Shown piece by piece: positions 8,601 to 17,982 of a stretch of DNA of 53,872 nt (its first letter is position 1; each line of letters opens with the position of its first letter). Under the pieces are notes generated by a model. It saw only the letters and a program-made list of their open reading frames with translations, was not told the DNA's origin and searched no databases. The stretch is from HGM04593 sp045646965 (GTDB lineage: Bacteria; Bacteroidota; Bacteroidia; Bacteroidales; Bacteroidaceae): assembly GCA_045646965.1 (NCBI GenBank), contig JAZRLR010000015.1, positions 1 to 53,872 of the forward strand, read 5' to 3'. A program made the position numbers and the translations under genes.

Positions 8601-11600
8601 CACAGGCGGTGACCTCTACTTCAACCTCGGCGAGGTATCGGAAGACATACTCAAGGATGGCAAGAAATTCTTTGAGAACGGCCTCCCCGCAGGAAGCAAC
8701 AGCTACGACTACGAGGAGACCGTGTGGGGACGTGTGCCCACAATAAACAGCCTTGTATATGCCTTTGACAACAGCGCCGACAGCCGTTCGCAGCAGGATG
8801 TGGGACTCGACGGCCTCAACGACGAGGGCGAGAAGATGTACCCCACATATCAGAATTACCTGAACGCGATAAAAGGCATCGTGCGCCCCGAGGTATACGA
8901 CAGCATAGCAGCCGACCCCGCAGGCGACAACTACCACTACTTCCGCGGCTCCGACTATGACGCGGCAAAGAAGAGTATCATCGAGCGATACAAGCGTTAC
9001 AATAATACCGAGGGCAACTCCCCCACTTCATCGGGAGGAGAGAGCTACAGCAGCGCAGCGAAAAGCACCCCCGACGTGGAGGACAGCAACCAGGACTTCA
9101 CGATGGACGAGTATGAGAATTTCTTCCAATATCACATATCGCTGCGTCCCGAAAATATGCAGGTGGGCACAAACTACATCACCGACAAACGCACCGTGAC
9201 CTCCAAGCTGCGCAACGGCAACACCGAGAGCGTGGATTGGTACAAGTTCCGCATCCCCGTGGAAGACTACGATAAGGCAGTGGGCAATATACGCGACTTC
9301 ACATCCATACGTTTCCTGCGTATGTATATGACCTCTTTCCGCAAGCCCATAACCCTGCGCTTTGCCACAATGGAGTTCATACGAGGAGACTGGCGTCCCT
9401 ATCAGCAGCCCATCGCATCGAAGAACAATACCACCCCCTCAATATCGGGTGAATTTGTCACATCGGCAATAAACATAGAGGAGCACGGCGACAGAAGACC
9501 TGTGAACTATGTGCTACCCCCGGGTATTTCGCGCATCATAGACCCCAGCCAGCCGCAACTACGTCAAGACAATGAGCAGGCACTCTCGCTGCAGGTAAAT
9601 AATCTGGGCAGCAAAGAGTCGCGTGCCGTGTACAAGAAGAGTAACCTCGACATACGTCAGTATGAGCGCATTCAGCTCTATATACACGCCGAAGCACCCG
9701 AAAGCGACGCCACACAGCTTGCAAACAACGACGTCTCACTCTTTGTGCGCCTCGGTTCCGACTACAAGAGCAACTACTACGAGTACGAGGTACCCCTCTA
9801 CCTCACCCCTCACGGCTCATACGACTCAAACAGCACGGCGGCAGCCTCAATTGTGTGGCCACAAGAAAATATGATAGACATACCCCTGGAGAAGCTCACA
9901 GCCATAAAAGTGAAGCGCAACACATTGCGCAATAACTCGGCAGGTGTAGACAATACCACCATATACAGCGAGTACGACGAGGACAATCCCAAGAACAGGA
10001 TAAGCGTCGTGGGAAGCCCCACCCTCGGACAAATAAAGGTGATGATGATTGGTGTGCGCAACAACACCGCCGCCACAAAATCGGCCATCGTGTGGGTGAA
10101 CGAGATGCGTATGCTCGGCTTTAACAACAAAAGCGGATGGGCAGCGCAGGGAAATCTCAATATAAAGCTCTCGGATATAGGCTCGGTGGCGGCACAGGGA
10201 CGCATAGAGACAGCCGGATTCGGCGGCCTCGAGGACAAACTGGCGTCGCGACGCACCGACGACTACTACCGCTACAATGTAACGGGAAACATAGACCTGG
10301 GACGCCTGCTGCCCGAGGGAGCCAAGGTGGCTCTGCCCACATACTACTCGTTCACCGAGGAGGTTACATCGCCGCTTTACAGCCCCTTCGACAGCGACCT
10401 GCTTCTCGATGATGTGCTCGACTCGTACAAAGGTGCAAGCCGCGATTCCCTTGCAAATATCGCCGAAGTAAAATCGAGAATAAAGAATTTCAGTTTAAGC
10501 AACGCCAGGATAAACCTGGCGAGCAGCACACCTATGCCCTACGACCCCGCAAACCTCTCGTTCAGCTTCTCATATGCACACACGGAAAACAGCGGAAGCA
10601 CCATAAGCTGGGAGAACAGGCTCAACTGGAAAGCATCGCTGGCATATAACTACAGCAGCCCCATAAAAACCATAAAACCATTTGCAGGCATAAAGAACGA
10701 CTCCAAATGGCTCAAGATTTTCAAGGAGTGGGGCTTCAACCCCCTGCCGCAAAGTATTTCGGCAAATACCGATATGACACGCAGCTACCACGAGCAGCAG
10801 CGACGCGACCTCAACGCAATGGCAGGCGGCAACGAGATACCGCTCACCTTCTCGCAGCAGTTCTACTGGAACCGCAATATGGCGGTAAAGTGGGACCCCA
10901 CAACAAACTTGCATATGAATATCAGCACCGGCACAAACGCCGAGGTTGAGGAGCCCTTCCTGCCCGTAAACAAGGAGAGATACCCCAACGAATATGCTAT
11001 ATGGAAAGACTCCGTGAAGCGTAGTATAAAGGATTTCGGCCGCCCGTTGAGCTACCAGCAGAGCTTCTCGGCGTCGTATAACCTGCCCATAAGCAAGATA
11101 CCTCTCTTTGAGTGGATAAACGCCGACGCAAGCTACACAGGCACATACAACTGGGCACGCGGTAACAACGTGGGCGGTGTGAACCTTGGAAATAACATTT
11201 CGAACCGCAGAAACGTAACACTCAAGGGTACATTCAATATGGATAAGCTCTATAACCTTGTACCCTATCTCGAGGAGACAAACAAACGCTTCACAAGCAG
11301 CAAGAGCAAGAACACAAAAAACAGAAACGGCCGAAACAGCGCCGGCAAACAGAAGACAAAGAACGTAAAGAGCAAGAAGGCAAAACCCTTTAACAAAGAG
11401 ATAACCCTCTCGCCCGACAGCGGCACCGTGGTTACCCACAACCTCAAAAGCAAGAAGTTTGAGCTCACCGCACGAAACAAAAAGGGAGAGAACTACAAAG
11501 TAAAATACAAAGTTATCGACGAAAACAAGATACTTATAAAGACCAAAGACAGCATACCCGTAAAGCTCACCATAATACCTAAAATAAAAGAGGAGGGCGA

Positions 11601-13023
11601 GAGAGGCAAATTTGCAAAGGCTATGCAGTACCCCACCCGCGCGCTTATGATGCTGCGCACCGTGTCGGTGAACTATACCAATGCCTACTCTATGTCTCTG
11701 CCCGGCTTTATGCCCGAGGCGGGCGATATCTTTGGCCAGAACCGCGACCGCGGGGTTATGGCACCGGGCCTCGACTTTGCCTTTGGTCTCATCGACGATA
11801 GTTACCTGAAGAAAGCCCATCGCAACAACTGGCTGCTGAAAAACGACAGCGTGTCGGCACAGGCTACCACCACCGCAGCCGAGGATTTGCAGGTGAGAGC
11901 AACCCTCGAGCCCTTGAGCGACCTGAAGATAGATCTCAACGCAAGCTGGACACGCAATAAAAACAATACCATACAATTTATGTACGACGGTATGCCATTC
12001 AGCGAGTCGGGAGGTTTCTCTATGACAACCATATCCATAGGCAGCGCATTCGACACGGGCAATGCCGACAACGACTACAAGTCATCGACATACGACAAGT
12101 TCATAAAGAACATAGAGAGTGTGCGTGAGCGCGTTGAGAGCCGCTACGCCGGCAGCAAATACCCCGAGAACTCTTCGCTCGCAGGAGAGACCTACAACCC
12201 CGCAAACGGTGCAGTGGACAAATACTCGGCCGACGTGCTCATTCCCGCCTTCCTGGGAGCCTACACGGGCAACGACGACCTGAACCTCTTCCCCCGTTTC
12301 TTGAGTATGCTCCCTAACTGGAAGATTAAATACTCGGGGCTCTCCAAGATTCCTCTCTTTGAGAAATACTTCAAGAGCGTGAACCTGGAGCACGGCTACA
12401 AGAGTGTCTATGCGGTGGGCTCATACAGCACATACGCCACATATATGGAGTATACCAACGGAATAGGCTTTGTGAGTAACTCCACAACAAATATGCCCGT
12501 GCCGAGCGGTCGATATAACATAGGTGCGGTGTCGGTGAACGAGTCGTTCTCGCCCCTGTTCGGCCTCGATGTCACAATGCACAACAACCTCACTCTGGGT
12601 GCCAAGTTCATAAAGTCGAGAGTGCTTAACTTGAGCCTCACATCGATACAGCTGGTGGAGACACACACCGAGGAGATAGCCTTCAACGTGGGATACAAGA
12701 TTGTCGATTTCAAACTCTTCGGCACAGGCAAGAAGGCCGACAAGAGCAAGGAAAAGAAGAGCAACGACATAAACATAAGAGCCGACTTCTCGTTTAAAAA
12801 CAACACCTCGCTCTGCCGCAGCATAGACAAAGGCACCACACAGGCCACAAGCGGAAACAAGTCGTTCAATTACTCTCTCACCGCCGACTATGCATATAGC
12901 AAGAATATGACGTTGAGTTTCTATTTCGACCGTCAAAAGACTATACCGCTCATTTCGTCGAGCTCATACCCCACCACAACCACCGACTTTGGTGTGAGTA
13001 TGAAGTTCTCACTCACAAAATAA
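5608..13023 (+). CDS. sprA: SprA, giant outer-membrane T9SS translocon protein
   Basis: A 2471-residue exported protein of the SprA family, which forms the very large outer-membrane beta-barrel pore of the type IX secretion system and was first described in gliding motility. The signal peptide ends ...VIA followed by Gln-Asn-Asn. Much of the length has the alternating polar/aromatic pattern of beta-barrel strands, with recurring blocks such as FDLGPAEKIFGPGGVKIKTNG near the start and SYIDDFESTENGIDI in the middle. A lysine-rich insert lies near residues 1895-1930. It follows ruvA by 19 bp and is ended by a strong terminator at 13025. No other T9SS gene is in the window, so whether a working T9SS exists is unknown; sprA is also kept in gut Bacteroidales without an evident T9SS. 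Confidence 0.93.
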   Translation: MKTRILIMLAIFCAATNLVIAQNNSRPLRSATVTETRSKQLKAEKERKDSIKLKYPVAQTVPEQLDQMKKLPIDTRTPQNIKTDTTYNEKDATYSISTRLGDGSLLTTPIRLTGQEYSAWRLSRSMQDYFKKKNDEDWEKEKSKDKFDFTDMHFDLGPAEKIFGPGGVKIKTNGSAEIKLGFSMQEIDNPSLSERNRKTNSLDFDEKINLNVRGSVGDKMNLDFNYNTEATFSYDAKKINLKYEGKEDEIIKLLEAGNVSFPTNSSLIKGASSLFGVRADLQFGKLTLQTVVSQKTSNSTVVSSKGGTQLTTFEIEVSDYDENKHFFLAHYFRDNYDRAMAQLPTVFSGVTINRIEVWVTNKSGDYSNPRNIIAFTDLAEQSHISNDRWNATTSSTLPSNYANNLYSELNSTYAEIRDADLVNSVLNGNDNIHGGRDYEKLTSARLLSASEYTLNKALGYISLKTALRADEVLAVAFEYTYGGETYQVGELSADIKESKNALFVKLLKPNSSSPANGCWNLMMKNVYSLGTRSLKSNDFRLDIYYASDSLGTNITYLPEEELKSRTLLQITGLDRLDSNNSKENPNGIFDFIDKYTVDASSGRIFFPSVEPFGKSLKEKIKNDAIAEKYIFQELYDSTKTVAKQMAEKDKFYLIGEYTGSAANIINTGATNIPRGSVVVTAGGVTLTENSDYQVDYASGVVTILNQNIIDAGTNVQVSLESNTLFNMQRKTVLGLNWKYDFSNELNFGGTIMSLTEKPLTSKVDMGSEPLNNRIWGFNLSWKKQSQWLTNLIDRLPLISCSAPSSINFTAEFAKLDAGTSSDVQSEASYIDDFESTENGIDIKQPSSWMLSSLPTGQRYSNLTNNILTGYDRALVSWYTVDPLFTRRSSSLTPSHIKSDLEQLSNHYVREVYERELYPNKESTYGESSTLSLFNVTYYPDERGPYNVDTDLNADGKLNSPEKRWGGIMRQLTTTDFEGANIQYLEFWMLDPFIYDSNGTGGDLYFNLGEVSEDILKDGKKFFENGLPAGSNSYDYEETVWGRVPTINSLVYAFDNSADSRSQQDVGLDGLNDEGEKMYPTYQNYLNAIKGIVRPEVYDSIAADPAGDNYHYFRGSDYDAAKKSIIERYKRYNNTEGNSPTSSGGESYSSAAKSTPDVEDSNQDFTMDEYENFFQYHISLRPENMQVGTNYITDKRTVTSKLRNGNTESVDWYKFRIPVEDYDKAVGNIRDFTSIRFLRMYMTSFRKPITLRFATMEFIRGDWRPYQQPIASKNNTTPSISGEFVTSAINIEEHGDRRPVNYVLPPGISRIIDPSQPQLRQDNEQALSLQVNNLGSKESRAVYKKSNLDIRQYERIQLYIHAEAPESDATQLANNDVSLFVRLGSDYKSNYYEYEVPLYLTPHGSYDSNSTAAASIVWPQENMIDIPLEKLTAIKVKRNTLRNNSAGVDNTTIYSEYDEDNPKNRISVVGSPTLGQIKVMMIGVRNNTAATKSAIVWVNEMRMLGFNNKSGWAAQGNLNIKLSDIGSVAAQGRIETAGFGGLEDKLASRRTDDYYRYNVTGNIDLGRLLPEGAKVALPTYYSFTEEVTSPLYSPFDSDLLLDDVLDSYKGASRDSLANIAEVKSRIKNFSLSNARINLASSTPMPYDPANLSFSFSYAHTENSGSTISWENRLNWKASLAYNYSSPIKTIKPFAGIKNDSKWLKIFKEWGFNPLPQSISANTDMTRSYHEQQRRDLNAMAGGNEIPLTFSQQFYWNRNMAVKWDPTTNLHMNISTGTNAEVEEPFLPVNKERYPNEYAIWKDSVKRSIKDFGRPLSYQQSFSASYNLPISKIPLFEWINADASYTGTYNWARGNNVGGVNLGNNISNRRNVTLKGTFNMDKLYNLVPYLEETNKRFTSSKSKNTKNRNGRNSAGKQKTKNVKSKKAKPFNKEITLSPDSGTVVTHNLKSKKFELTARNKKGENYKVKYKVIDENKILIKTKDSIPVKLTIIPKIKEEGERGKFAKAMQYPTRALMMLRTVSVNYTNAYSMSLPGFMPEAGDIFGQNRDRGVMAPGLDFAFGLIDDSYLKKAHRNNWLLKNDSVSAQATTTAAEDLQVRATLEPLSDLKIDLNASWTRNKNNTIQFMYDGMPFSESGGFSMTTISIGSAFDTGNADNDYKSSTYDKFIKNIESVRERVESRYAGSKYPENSSLAGETYNPANGAVDKYSADVLIPAFLGAYTGNDDLNLFPRFLSMLPNWKIKYSGLSKIPLFEKYFKSVNLEHGYKSVYAVGSYSTYATYMEYTNGIGFVSNSTTNMPVPSGRYNIGAVSVNESFSPLFGLDVTMHNNLTLGAKFIKSRVLNLSLTSIQLVETHTEEIAFNVGYKIVDFKLFGTGKKADKSKEKKSNDINIRADFSFKNNTSLCRSIDKGTTQATSGNKSFNYSLTADYAYSKNMTLSFYFDRQKTIPLISSSSYPTTTTDFGVSMKFSLTK

Positions 13024-13024
13024 G

Positions 13025-13052
13025 AAAATCCCCCGTGCGCGGGGGATTTTTT
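13025..13052. terminator. Bidirectional terminator between sprA and the lipoprotein gene
   Basis: Ten-bp perfect stem (AAAATCCCCC / GGGGGATTTT) with a GTGCGC loop and a T-run on either strand. It serves two convergent genes. Confidence 0.9.
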
Positions 13053-13092
13053 CAAATATAGGAGAGTGCCGTGGGCACAATATTCCGCGGGG

Positions 13093-13932
13093 TTATTTTG
13101 CCGGTTCAGTGGCCGCGGCAGAGAAACGCTCTCGAGCCTTTTCTACAAATGTGATGTGACGCTCGGCCTCGGCTGCAATCTCCTTGTACTCGGTTATGGC
13201 TGTGAGCACCATTGAGAGCTCGAGCACCGATGCGATGGCCTTTGCATCGCTCTCGCGCAAGGCGTAACTATGCTTGCCCTGCTCACCCTCGAGCTCCACG
13301 GTAAGCGGCCCGCGCGCTGTGGCAATGAAATTCATAAGCCCGCCATCTTCGCCCGCGATAAAGTCGAGACGCTCGTTGTTTACACCCAGATTGCGGAAGG
13401 TGTGCGACACAAAAGGCTCGGAGCACGAGGCATAGCTGTCGCCCGATGACACCTTCACACTGCGATGCGCTATGCGCTTGCCGCGATAGAGCGAGGTGAT
13501 ATAGGCACGTCCGCTCTCGGTCACCCTTGCACGAAGCAGGGAGTTATAGACATTGAGACGTAGCGACTGCGACGGCACAATGTAGAAGCCTTCGTCCTGG
13601 TAGCGCTTGTCGGCCTCGTACTCAAACGAGGGAAGCAGGCTGTCGCGACGCGCCTCGAGACGGGCAAGCGATGCACGGCAATGGTCGAGCGTGCGCTGCT
13701 GCTCGGCAAGTTCCACCGAGCGTTTAAGCTCCAAAGCCTTGCGACGCACATCTATGACGTCGGGATAAGTGACACGTATGCTGTCGATAAGAACTTTTGC
13801 ACTTTGGTAATTACCTGCACTGTAAGCGGCATCGGCCTGATGCAAGAGATTCCCTGCACGTTGCTCGGCCGACTCGCCACACGACACAAGGGCAAGTGTC
13901 GCTATGGCCGAAGAAAGTATTATTTTTTTCAT
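13093..13932 (-). CDS. Putative lipoprotein with coiled-coil segment, function unknown
   Basis: A 279-residue predicted lipoprotein: signal peptide MKKIILSSAIATLALVS followed by the lipobox Cys and Gly-Glu-Ser. A TPR-like segment follows (LLHQADAAYSAGNYQSAKV), then a charged helix likely to be coiled coil (about 65-110), then a mixed beta region. The ATG at 13932 is chosen because a TATATTTG promoter box lies at 13959-13966 and the signal peptide starts there; an upstream in-frame start at 13971 would lie before the transcription start. It is single and convergent with sprA. I do not recognise a named family. Confidence 0.7.
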   Translation of the reverse strand: MKKIILSSAIATLALVSCGESAEQRAGNLLHQADAAYSAGNYQSAKVLIDSIRVTYPDVIDVRRKALELKRSVELAEQQRTLDHCRASLARLEARRDSLLPSFEYEADKRYQDEGFYIVPSQSLRLNVYNSLLRARVTESGRAYITSLYRGKRIAHRSVKVSSGDSYASCSEPFVSHTFRNLGVNNERLDFIAGEDGGLMNFIATARGPLTVELEGEQGKHSYALRESDAKAIASVLELSMVLTAITEYKEIAAEAERHITFVEKARERFSAAATEPAK

Positions 13933-13958
13933 ATCAAATGTGTTTTCTCTAATTTGCG

Positions 13959-13966
13959 CAAATATA
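13959..13966 (-). promoter_or_regulatory. Bacteroidota -7 element (TATATTTG) for the lipoprotein gene
   Basis: The minus strand reads TATATTTG 27 bp before the ATG at 13932. A TTTG lies 22 bp further upstream (13989-13992), close to the expected -33 spacing. Confidence 0.6.
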
Positions 13967-14091
13967 TACAAACTAAATAAAACTTCTACAAAGTAGCTAA
14001 ATTTATTCTACCGCTACCACATATAAATCGGCCCCTGCTTTTTGCAAATTTGTTGCAAAGAGTGCCGTGTTTGTTTTTTTGTCACAAGCTA

Positions 14092-14123
14092 TTTCATAAA
14101 TAGCGCAAAAATGGGTATCTTCG
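14092..14123 (+). promoter_or_regulatory. Promoter of the CCA-adding/HD gene (TTTC, 20 bp, TATCTTCG)
   Basis: A -33-like TTTC (14092-14095) is followed after exactly 20 bp by TATCTTCG (14116-14123). This places transcription start downstream of two alternative in-frame start codons (14042 and 14111) and supports translation from 14156. Confidence 0.55.
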
Positions 14124-14155
14124 CGCAACTAATCTTTATCGCAATATTATATATT

Positions 14156-15592
14156 ATGTATAAACCCACCAAAGATGAGCTGTGCAAACTGCTCGACACA
14201 CCAATTTTTCGCAAGATATCGGAGACCGCCGACACACTCGGTATGGAGTGCTATGTGGTGGGCGGCTATGTGCGCGACATATTCCTTGAGCGCCCCTCTA
14301 CCGACATAGATGTAGTGGTGGTGGGAAAAGGTATAGAGATGGCACGAGCTTTCAGCAAGCGCCTCGGACGCGGCGCCCATCTGTCGGTATATGCCAATTT
14401 CGGCACGGCGCAGGTGAAATATCACCACCACGAGATTGAGTTTGTGGGGGCACGCCGCGAGTCGTACAGCCACAACTCGCGCAACCCCATCGTGGAGGAC
14501 GGCACTCTCGAGGACGACCAGAACCGCAGAGATTTCACAATAAATGCAATGGCTATATGCCTCAATGGCAACCGCTTCGGAGAGCTTGTAGACCCCTTCG
14601 ACGGTATGCTCGACCTTGAGGACCGCATAATACGCACCCCCTTGGAGCCGGGTATCACATTCAGCGACGACCCGTTGCGTATGCTCCGCTGCATACGTTT
14701 CGCCACACAGCTTAACTTCTACATAGAAGACGAGACCTTTGAGGCCCTGTGCGAGAACAAAGAGAGAATAAAAATTATATCACGCGAGAGAATAAACGAG
14801 GAACTGAACAAAATTCTGCTCTCGCCCGTTCCCTCAAAAGGTTTCATAGAACTCGACCGCTGCGGCCTTCTGGAACTCATCTTCCCCCAACTGACAGCGC
14901 TGCAAGGCGTGGAGACAAGAAACGGATATGGCCACAAGGAGATGTTCTACCACACGCTCGAGGTGCTCGACAACGTGGCAAAGACAAGCGACAACCTGTG
15001 GCTGCGCTGGGCCGCCCTGTTGCACGACATAGGCAAGCCAAAGACAAAGCGCTGGGACCCCGTGCAGAAATGGACATTCCACAACCACAACTTTGTGGGC
15101 GAGAAGATGACCGCGCACATATTCAAGGAGTTCAAGATGCCGCAGAACGAAAAGATGCGCTACGTGGCCAAGCTCGTGGGCCTGCATATGCGTCCCATAG
15201 CCATAGCCGACGACGTGGTGACCGACTCGGCCGTGCGACGACTGCTCTTTGACGCAGGCGACGACATAGACGACCTGATGATTTTGTGCGAGGCCGACAT
15301 AACCTCGAAGAACGAGCAGCGCAAGAAACAGTTCCTGAACAACTTCAAGACAGTGCGTCAAAAGCTCAAAGACCTAGAGGAGAAAGACCGCATACGCAAT
15401 TTCCAGCCCCCCGTAAACGGAGAGGAGATAATGCGCATCTTCGCCCTGCCACCCTGTGACATTATAGGACGCCTGAAGAGCTGTGTAAAAGACGCCATAC
15501 TCGACGGAATCATCCCCAACGAGCACGACGCGGCACTCGAATTTGTGATAAAGAAAGCCGCAGAGATGGGCGTGACACCCTGCAAAGAGTAA
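14156..15592 (+). CDS. CCA tRNA nucleotidyltransferase with HD domain
   Basis: A 478-residue class II nucleotidyltransferase of the poly(A) polymerase/CCA-adding family, which builds or repairs the CCA end of tRNAs. The N-terminal catalytic signature VGGYVRDIFLERPSTDIDVVV carries the G-G-x-x-R and D-x-D residues that bind the nucleotide and metals. RRDFTINAMA and the RNA-binding head follow. An HD phosphohydrolase domain begins at LLHDIGKPKTK (about residue 285). The start at 14156 (MYKPTKDEL) is preferred over 14042, which would precede the promoter. The TolC-like gene follows after 15 bp, so the two are probably cotranscribed. Confidence 0.9.
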   Translation: MYKPTKDELCKLLDTPIFRKISETADTLGMECYVVGGYVRDIFLERPSTDIDVVVVGKGIEMARAFSKRLGRGAHLSVYANFGTAQVKYHHHEIEFVGARRESYSHNSRNPIVEDGTLEDDQNRRDFTINAMAICLNGNRFGELVDPFDGMLDLEDRIIRTPLEPGITFSDDPLRMLRCIRFATQLNFYIEDETFEALCENKERIKIISRERINEELNKILLSPVPSKGFIELDRCGLLELIFPQLTALQGVETRNGYGHKEMFYHTLEVLDNVAKTSDNLWLRWAALLHDIGKPKTKRWDPVQKWTFHNHNFVGEKMTAHIFKEFKMPQNEKMRYVAKLVGLHMRPIAIADDVVTDSAVRRLLFDAGDDIDDLMILCEADITSKNEQRKKQFLNNFKTVRQKLKDLEEKDRIRNFQPPVNGEEIMRIFALPPCDIIGRLKSCVKDAILDGIIPNEHDAALEFVIKKAAEMGVTPCKE

Positions 15593-15607
15593 CAAACAGA
15601 TACTACA

Positions 15608-16882
15608 ATGAAAAAAATAAACATAATTGCGGCCGCAGCCCTGCTGCTCCTGACAGCGACGACAAAGGCGCAGTCGCTCTCCTACGGACAATATATGGAG
15701 CAGGTGCTCTGCAATAACATAGCCCTCACCGCGCAGAGGCTCAACATAGAGATTGCCACAGCAAAGATAAAAGCATCGAAGGTGCGCAATAACCCCACGC
15801 TCGCCATCACATACAGCAGCAACGAAGACTGGAGCAAAAAGCTGGGCGACGCCATAGAGGGCGAGTTAAGCCGCACGTTCACATTCGGCGTGCGAGAGAG
15901 CGGCATAAAGGTAGCCGAGCAGAACAGCCGCGAGACAGCAGCCCTGCTCGAGGAGTATCTGCGTAACTTCCGCGCCGACGCCACCATAGCCTATCTGGAA
16001 CACCTCAAGGCTATAGAAAAGCTGAAAATAGAGGGCAAAATAGAAGAAGAGCTCAAGAGCGTGGCACGCAACGACAGCCTGCGTCACGCAAGCGGCGAGA
16101 TAGCCAAGGCAGAGTGGCTCGAGAGCAGTATGGCAGCCGGCATAGCGCAAAACAACCGCCTTGCGGCAGAAGCAGCCGTGAAGACAACAGCCGTGGCGTT
16201 GGGCTACTATATGGGCAACCTCGACAACGCCGCGGAGATAACCGGGAGTGGCACACTCGAGATAAACGAGCCGACACAACCCCTGCACACATACACCGAA
16301 AAGGCCATCTCAAACCGCGCCGACCTGCAGGCCGCCATCTGCCGCATAGACATAGCCGAGGCTGCGAAAAAATTCAACGCGGCACAACGTCGCACCGACC
16401 TCAATGTAACCGTCGGCGCAACCTATAACCGCGGTGCACGCAACGAAGAGCCCCACGCTCCGTCGTTCACCACCGTAAAGGCCGGCGTTGCCATTCCCAT
16501 CAAAATATCGAATTTAAACAAAGGGGCACGCACCATAGACCGCCTGCTTGTGCAACAGGCCGAGCAGGAAGCCCAAGACGCACGTCTGCTTGTGACAAGC
16601 GAGGTTATGCAGGCCTACAACGAATACCGATATGCCACCCTGCAGGCCGAGACATTTACCCTGCGTATGATTGACGAGATGAACGAAATTGTAGCCGGCA
16701 AGCGCAAAGCTTATGAAAGGGGCGAGATACCCTTCCTCGACTATATTTCGATAGAACGCCGGCAGGGAGAAATGGAGGCCGCACACCTCGAGGCTCTGTT
16801 CAACAAAGCAGTCAAGTGGGTGGAGCTGCAAAGAGCAGTCGGCTGCAAGATGGAGTTTGCGGCAGAGCAGATGAGCGAATAA
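15608..16882 (+). CDS. TolC/CusC-like outer-membrane efflux protein
   Basis: A 424-residue outer-membrane factor of the TolC family: a signal peptide ending in TTKA followed by Gln-Ser-Leu, then long alpha-helical repeats. Two similar halves are visible (QSLSYGQYMEQVLCNNIAL at the start, then PLHTYTEKAISNRADLQAA near 220), as expected for a protein that trimerises into a barrel plus periplasmic tunnel. No pump genes are adjacent, so its partner is unknown; it may serve the cluster elsewhere or a metal efflux pump. A strong hairpin terminator follows. Confidence 0.85.
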   Translation: MKKINIIAAAALLLLTATTKAQSLSYGQYMEQVLCNNIALTAQRLNIEIATAKIKASKVRNNPTLAITYSSNEDWSKKLGDAIEGELSRTFTFGVRESGIKVAEQNSRETAALLEEYLRNFRADATIAYLEHLKAIEKLKIEGKIEEELKSVARNDSLRHASGEIAKAEWLESSMAAGIAQNNRLAAEAAVKTTAVALGYYMGNLDNAAEITGSGTLEINEPTQPLHTYTEKAISNRADLQAAICRIDIAEAAKKFNAAQRRTDLNVTVGATYNRGARNEEPHAPSFTTVKAGVAIPIKISNLNKGARTIDRLLVQQAEQEAQDARLLVTSEVMQAYNEYRYATLQAETFTLRMIDEMNEIVAGKRKAYERGEIPFLDYISIERRQGEMEAAHLEALFNKAVKWVELQRAVGCKMEFAAEQMSE

Positions 16883-16889
16883 AACACAA

Positions 16890-16920
16890 AACGCATCGAC
16901 ATTGTCGATGCGTTCTTTTT
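16890..16920. terminator. Terminator between the TolC-like gene and tRNA-Arg
   Basis: An 11-bp perfect stem (AACGCATCGAC / GTCGATGCGTT) with an ATT loop and T-rich tail. It can also serve the leftward tRNA. Confidence 0.88.
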
Positions 16921-16934
16921 TACAGGATATGTAG

Positions 16935-17006
16935 TACCCCCGCTGGGAATCGAACCCAAATTTAAGGTTTAGGAAACCTTCGTTCTATCCATTGAACTAC
17001 AAGGGC
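16935..17006 (-). tRNA. tRNA-Arg (anticodon CCT)
   Basis: On the minus strand the cloverleaf is complete: acceptor GCCCTTG pairing with CGGGGGT (three G-U pairs), D stem GTTC/GAAC, anticodon stem AAGGT/ACCTT with loop TTCCTAA giving anticodon CCT, and T stem-loop TTGGG-TTCGATT-CCCAG, with discriminator A. The 3' CCA is not encoded, which fits the presence of a CCA-adding enzyme gene nearby. It should read AGG. Confidence 0.93.
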
Positions 17007-17127
17007 ATTATATCGGTCGCGCAAAGATAGACATTTATTCACAAACAGCAAATGCGGAAATGCCCATTTTAGACTACGAGAGCAAAAAAAGCAGACAAAA
17101 GCAGAGAGTTTACAGAATATTATGCAG

Positions 17128-17164
17128 CCTTAACACCTGTTAAGGATATATTTTAGTAATTTTA
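17128..17164 (+). promoter_or_regulatory. Possible promoter/operator for the TPR gene
   Basis: A perfect 7-bp inverted repeat (CCTTAAC-ACCT-GTTAAGG, 17128-17145) is followed by TAATTTTA (17157-17164), a weak TAnnTTTn box, 24 bp before the ATG. The inverted repeat lies where an operator over the -33 region would be. Inference only. Confidence 0.3.
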
Positions 17165-17187
17165 CGGCACAAAAAATTGCACAAAAA

Positions 17188-17982
17188 ATGAGATTCTTAA
17201 CCATACTTTTTGCGGCGGCATTTGCACTATCGGCCGCAGCACAAAGCTACGACGAGCTATGCGACAGCGGCAAGGCGCTGTGTGACGAAGGCAATTACCG
17301 CGAGGCAGCCGCACGCTTTGCCCGCGCCGCCGATGTGACACGCGACAGAAGCAAACGCATATTTGCCCTGTCGGGCGAGGGGTATGCGCACTATATGGCA
17401 GGGGATATAAGAAAAGCCTCCGAGAGCTATGCGCAGGCACTTGCGCTCGACAGCACATCGGTGCACTTGCTTGCACAAAGAGGAAACATCCTGCTTGAGC
17501 AGGACAGCCTGCAAGGTGCCATAGCGTGCTATGACAAAGCCGTAAGGAGGGAGCCCGGCAACCGCGACATACTCTTCTGTCGCGCCTACGCCCTCGCGCG
17601 CGCGAGACAATATAAAGAGAGCAAAAAAGATTATCTGAAGATTCTCTCAAAGAACGGCAACGACGAAAAGGCACGTCTGGGGCTTGCCCTGCTCTACCAA
17701 AAGGAGGGAAGCATAAACGAGAGTCTTATGCTGCTCGAAACGCTCATTGAGGAGAACCCCCGCAACGCCGAGCTCTATATGGCACGCTGCAACATAGAAC
17801 GCGAGCAGAAACAGTATGAGCTTGCGCTTATGGACGTTGAAAAAGCCATCGAGCTTGAACCTCTGAACGCTGCTTTTCACCTCGCAAAAGCCGATATTCT
17901 GGAAAAGCTTGGAAAAAGGGATGCGGCACAGAAAAGTCGCAACAAAGCATTGCGCATAAATTCAACCCCCAAAAGGAAATAA
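17188..17982 (+). CDS. Exported TPR-repeat protein
   Basis: A 264-residue protein with a signal peptide (MRFLTILFAAAFALSAAA, then Gln-Ser-Tyr) and about six tetratricopeptide repeats, for example EGNYREAAARFARAADVT, GDIRKASESYAQALALDS and DSLQGAIACYDKAVRREP. Such repeats form a curved helical scaffold that holds other proteins, here in the periplasm. The function and partners cannot be named. It stands alone between tRNA-Arg and the AraC-like gene. Confidence 0.82.
   Translation: MRFLTILFAAAFALSAAAQSYDELCDSGKALCDEGNYREAAARFARAADVTRDRSKRIFALSGEGYAHYMAGDIRKASESYAQALALDSTSVHLLAQRGNILLEQDSLQGAIACYDKAVRREPGNRDILFCRAYALARARQYKESKKDYLKILSKNGNDEKARLGLALLYQKEGSINESLMLLETLIEENPRNAELYMARCNIEREQKQYELALMDVEKAIELEPLNAAFHLAKADILEKLGKRDAAQKSRNKALRINSTPKRK

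Noticed and set aside
10570..11976. A 468-codon open frame antisense to sprA
   Set aside because: It only shadows the sprA reading frame; its composition (many Cys, Val, Tyr) is typical of reversed codons, and no start context or family was recognised.
14042..14155. N-terminal extension of the CCA-adding enzyme by 38 residues
   Set aside because: A promoter box at 14116-14123 lies within it and the extra residues are hydrophobic and Cys-rich, unlike the family.
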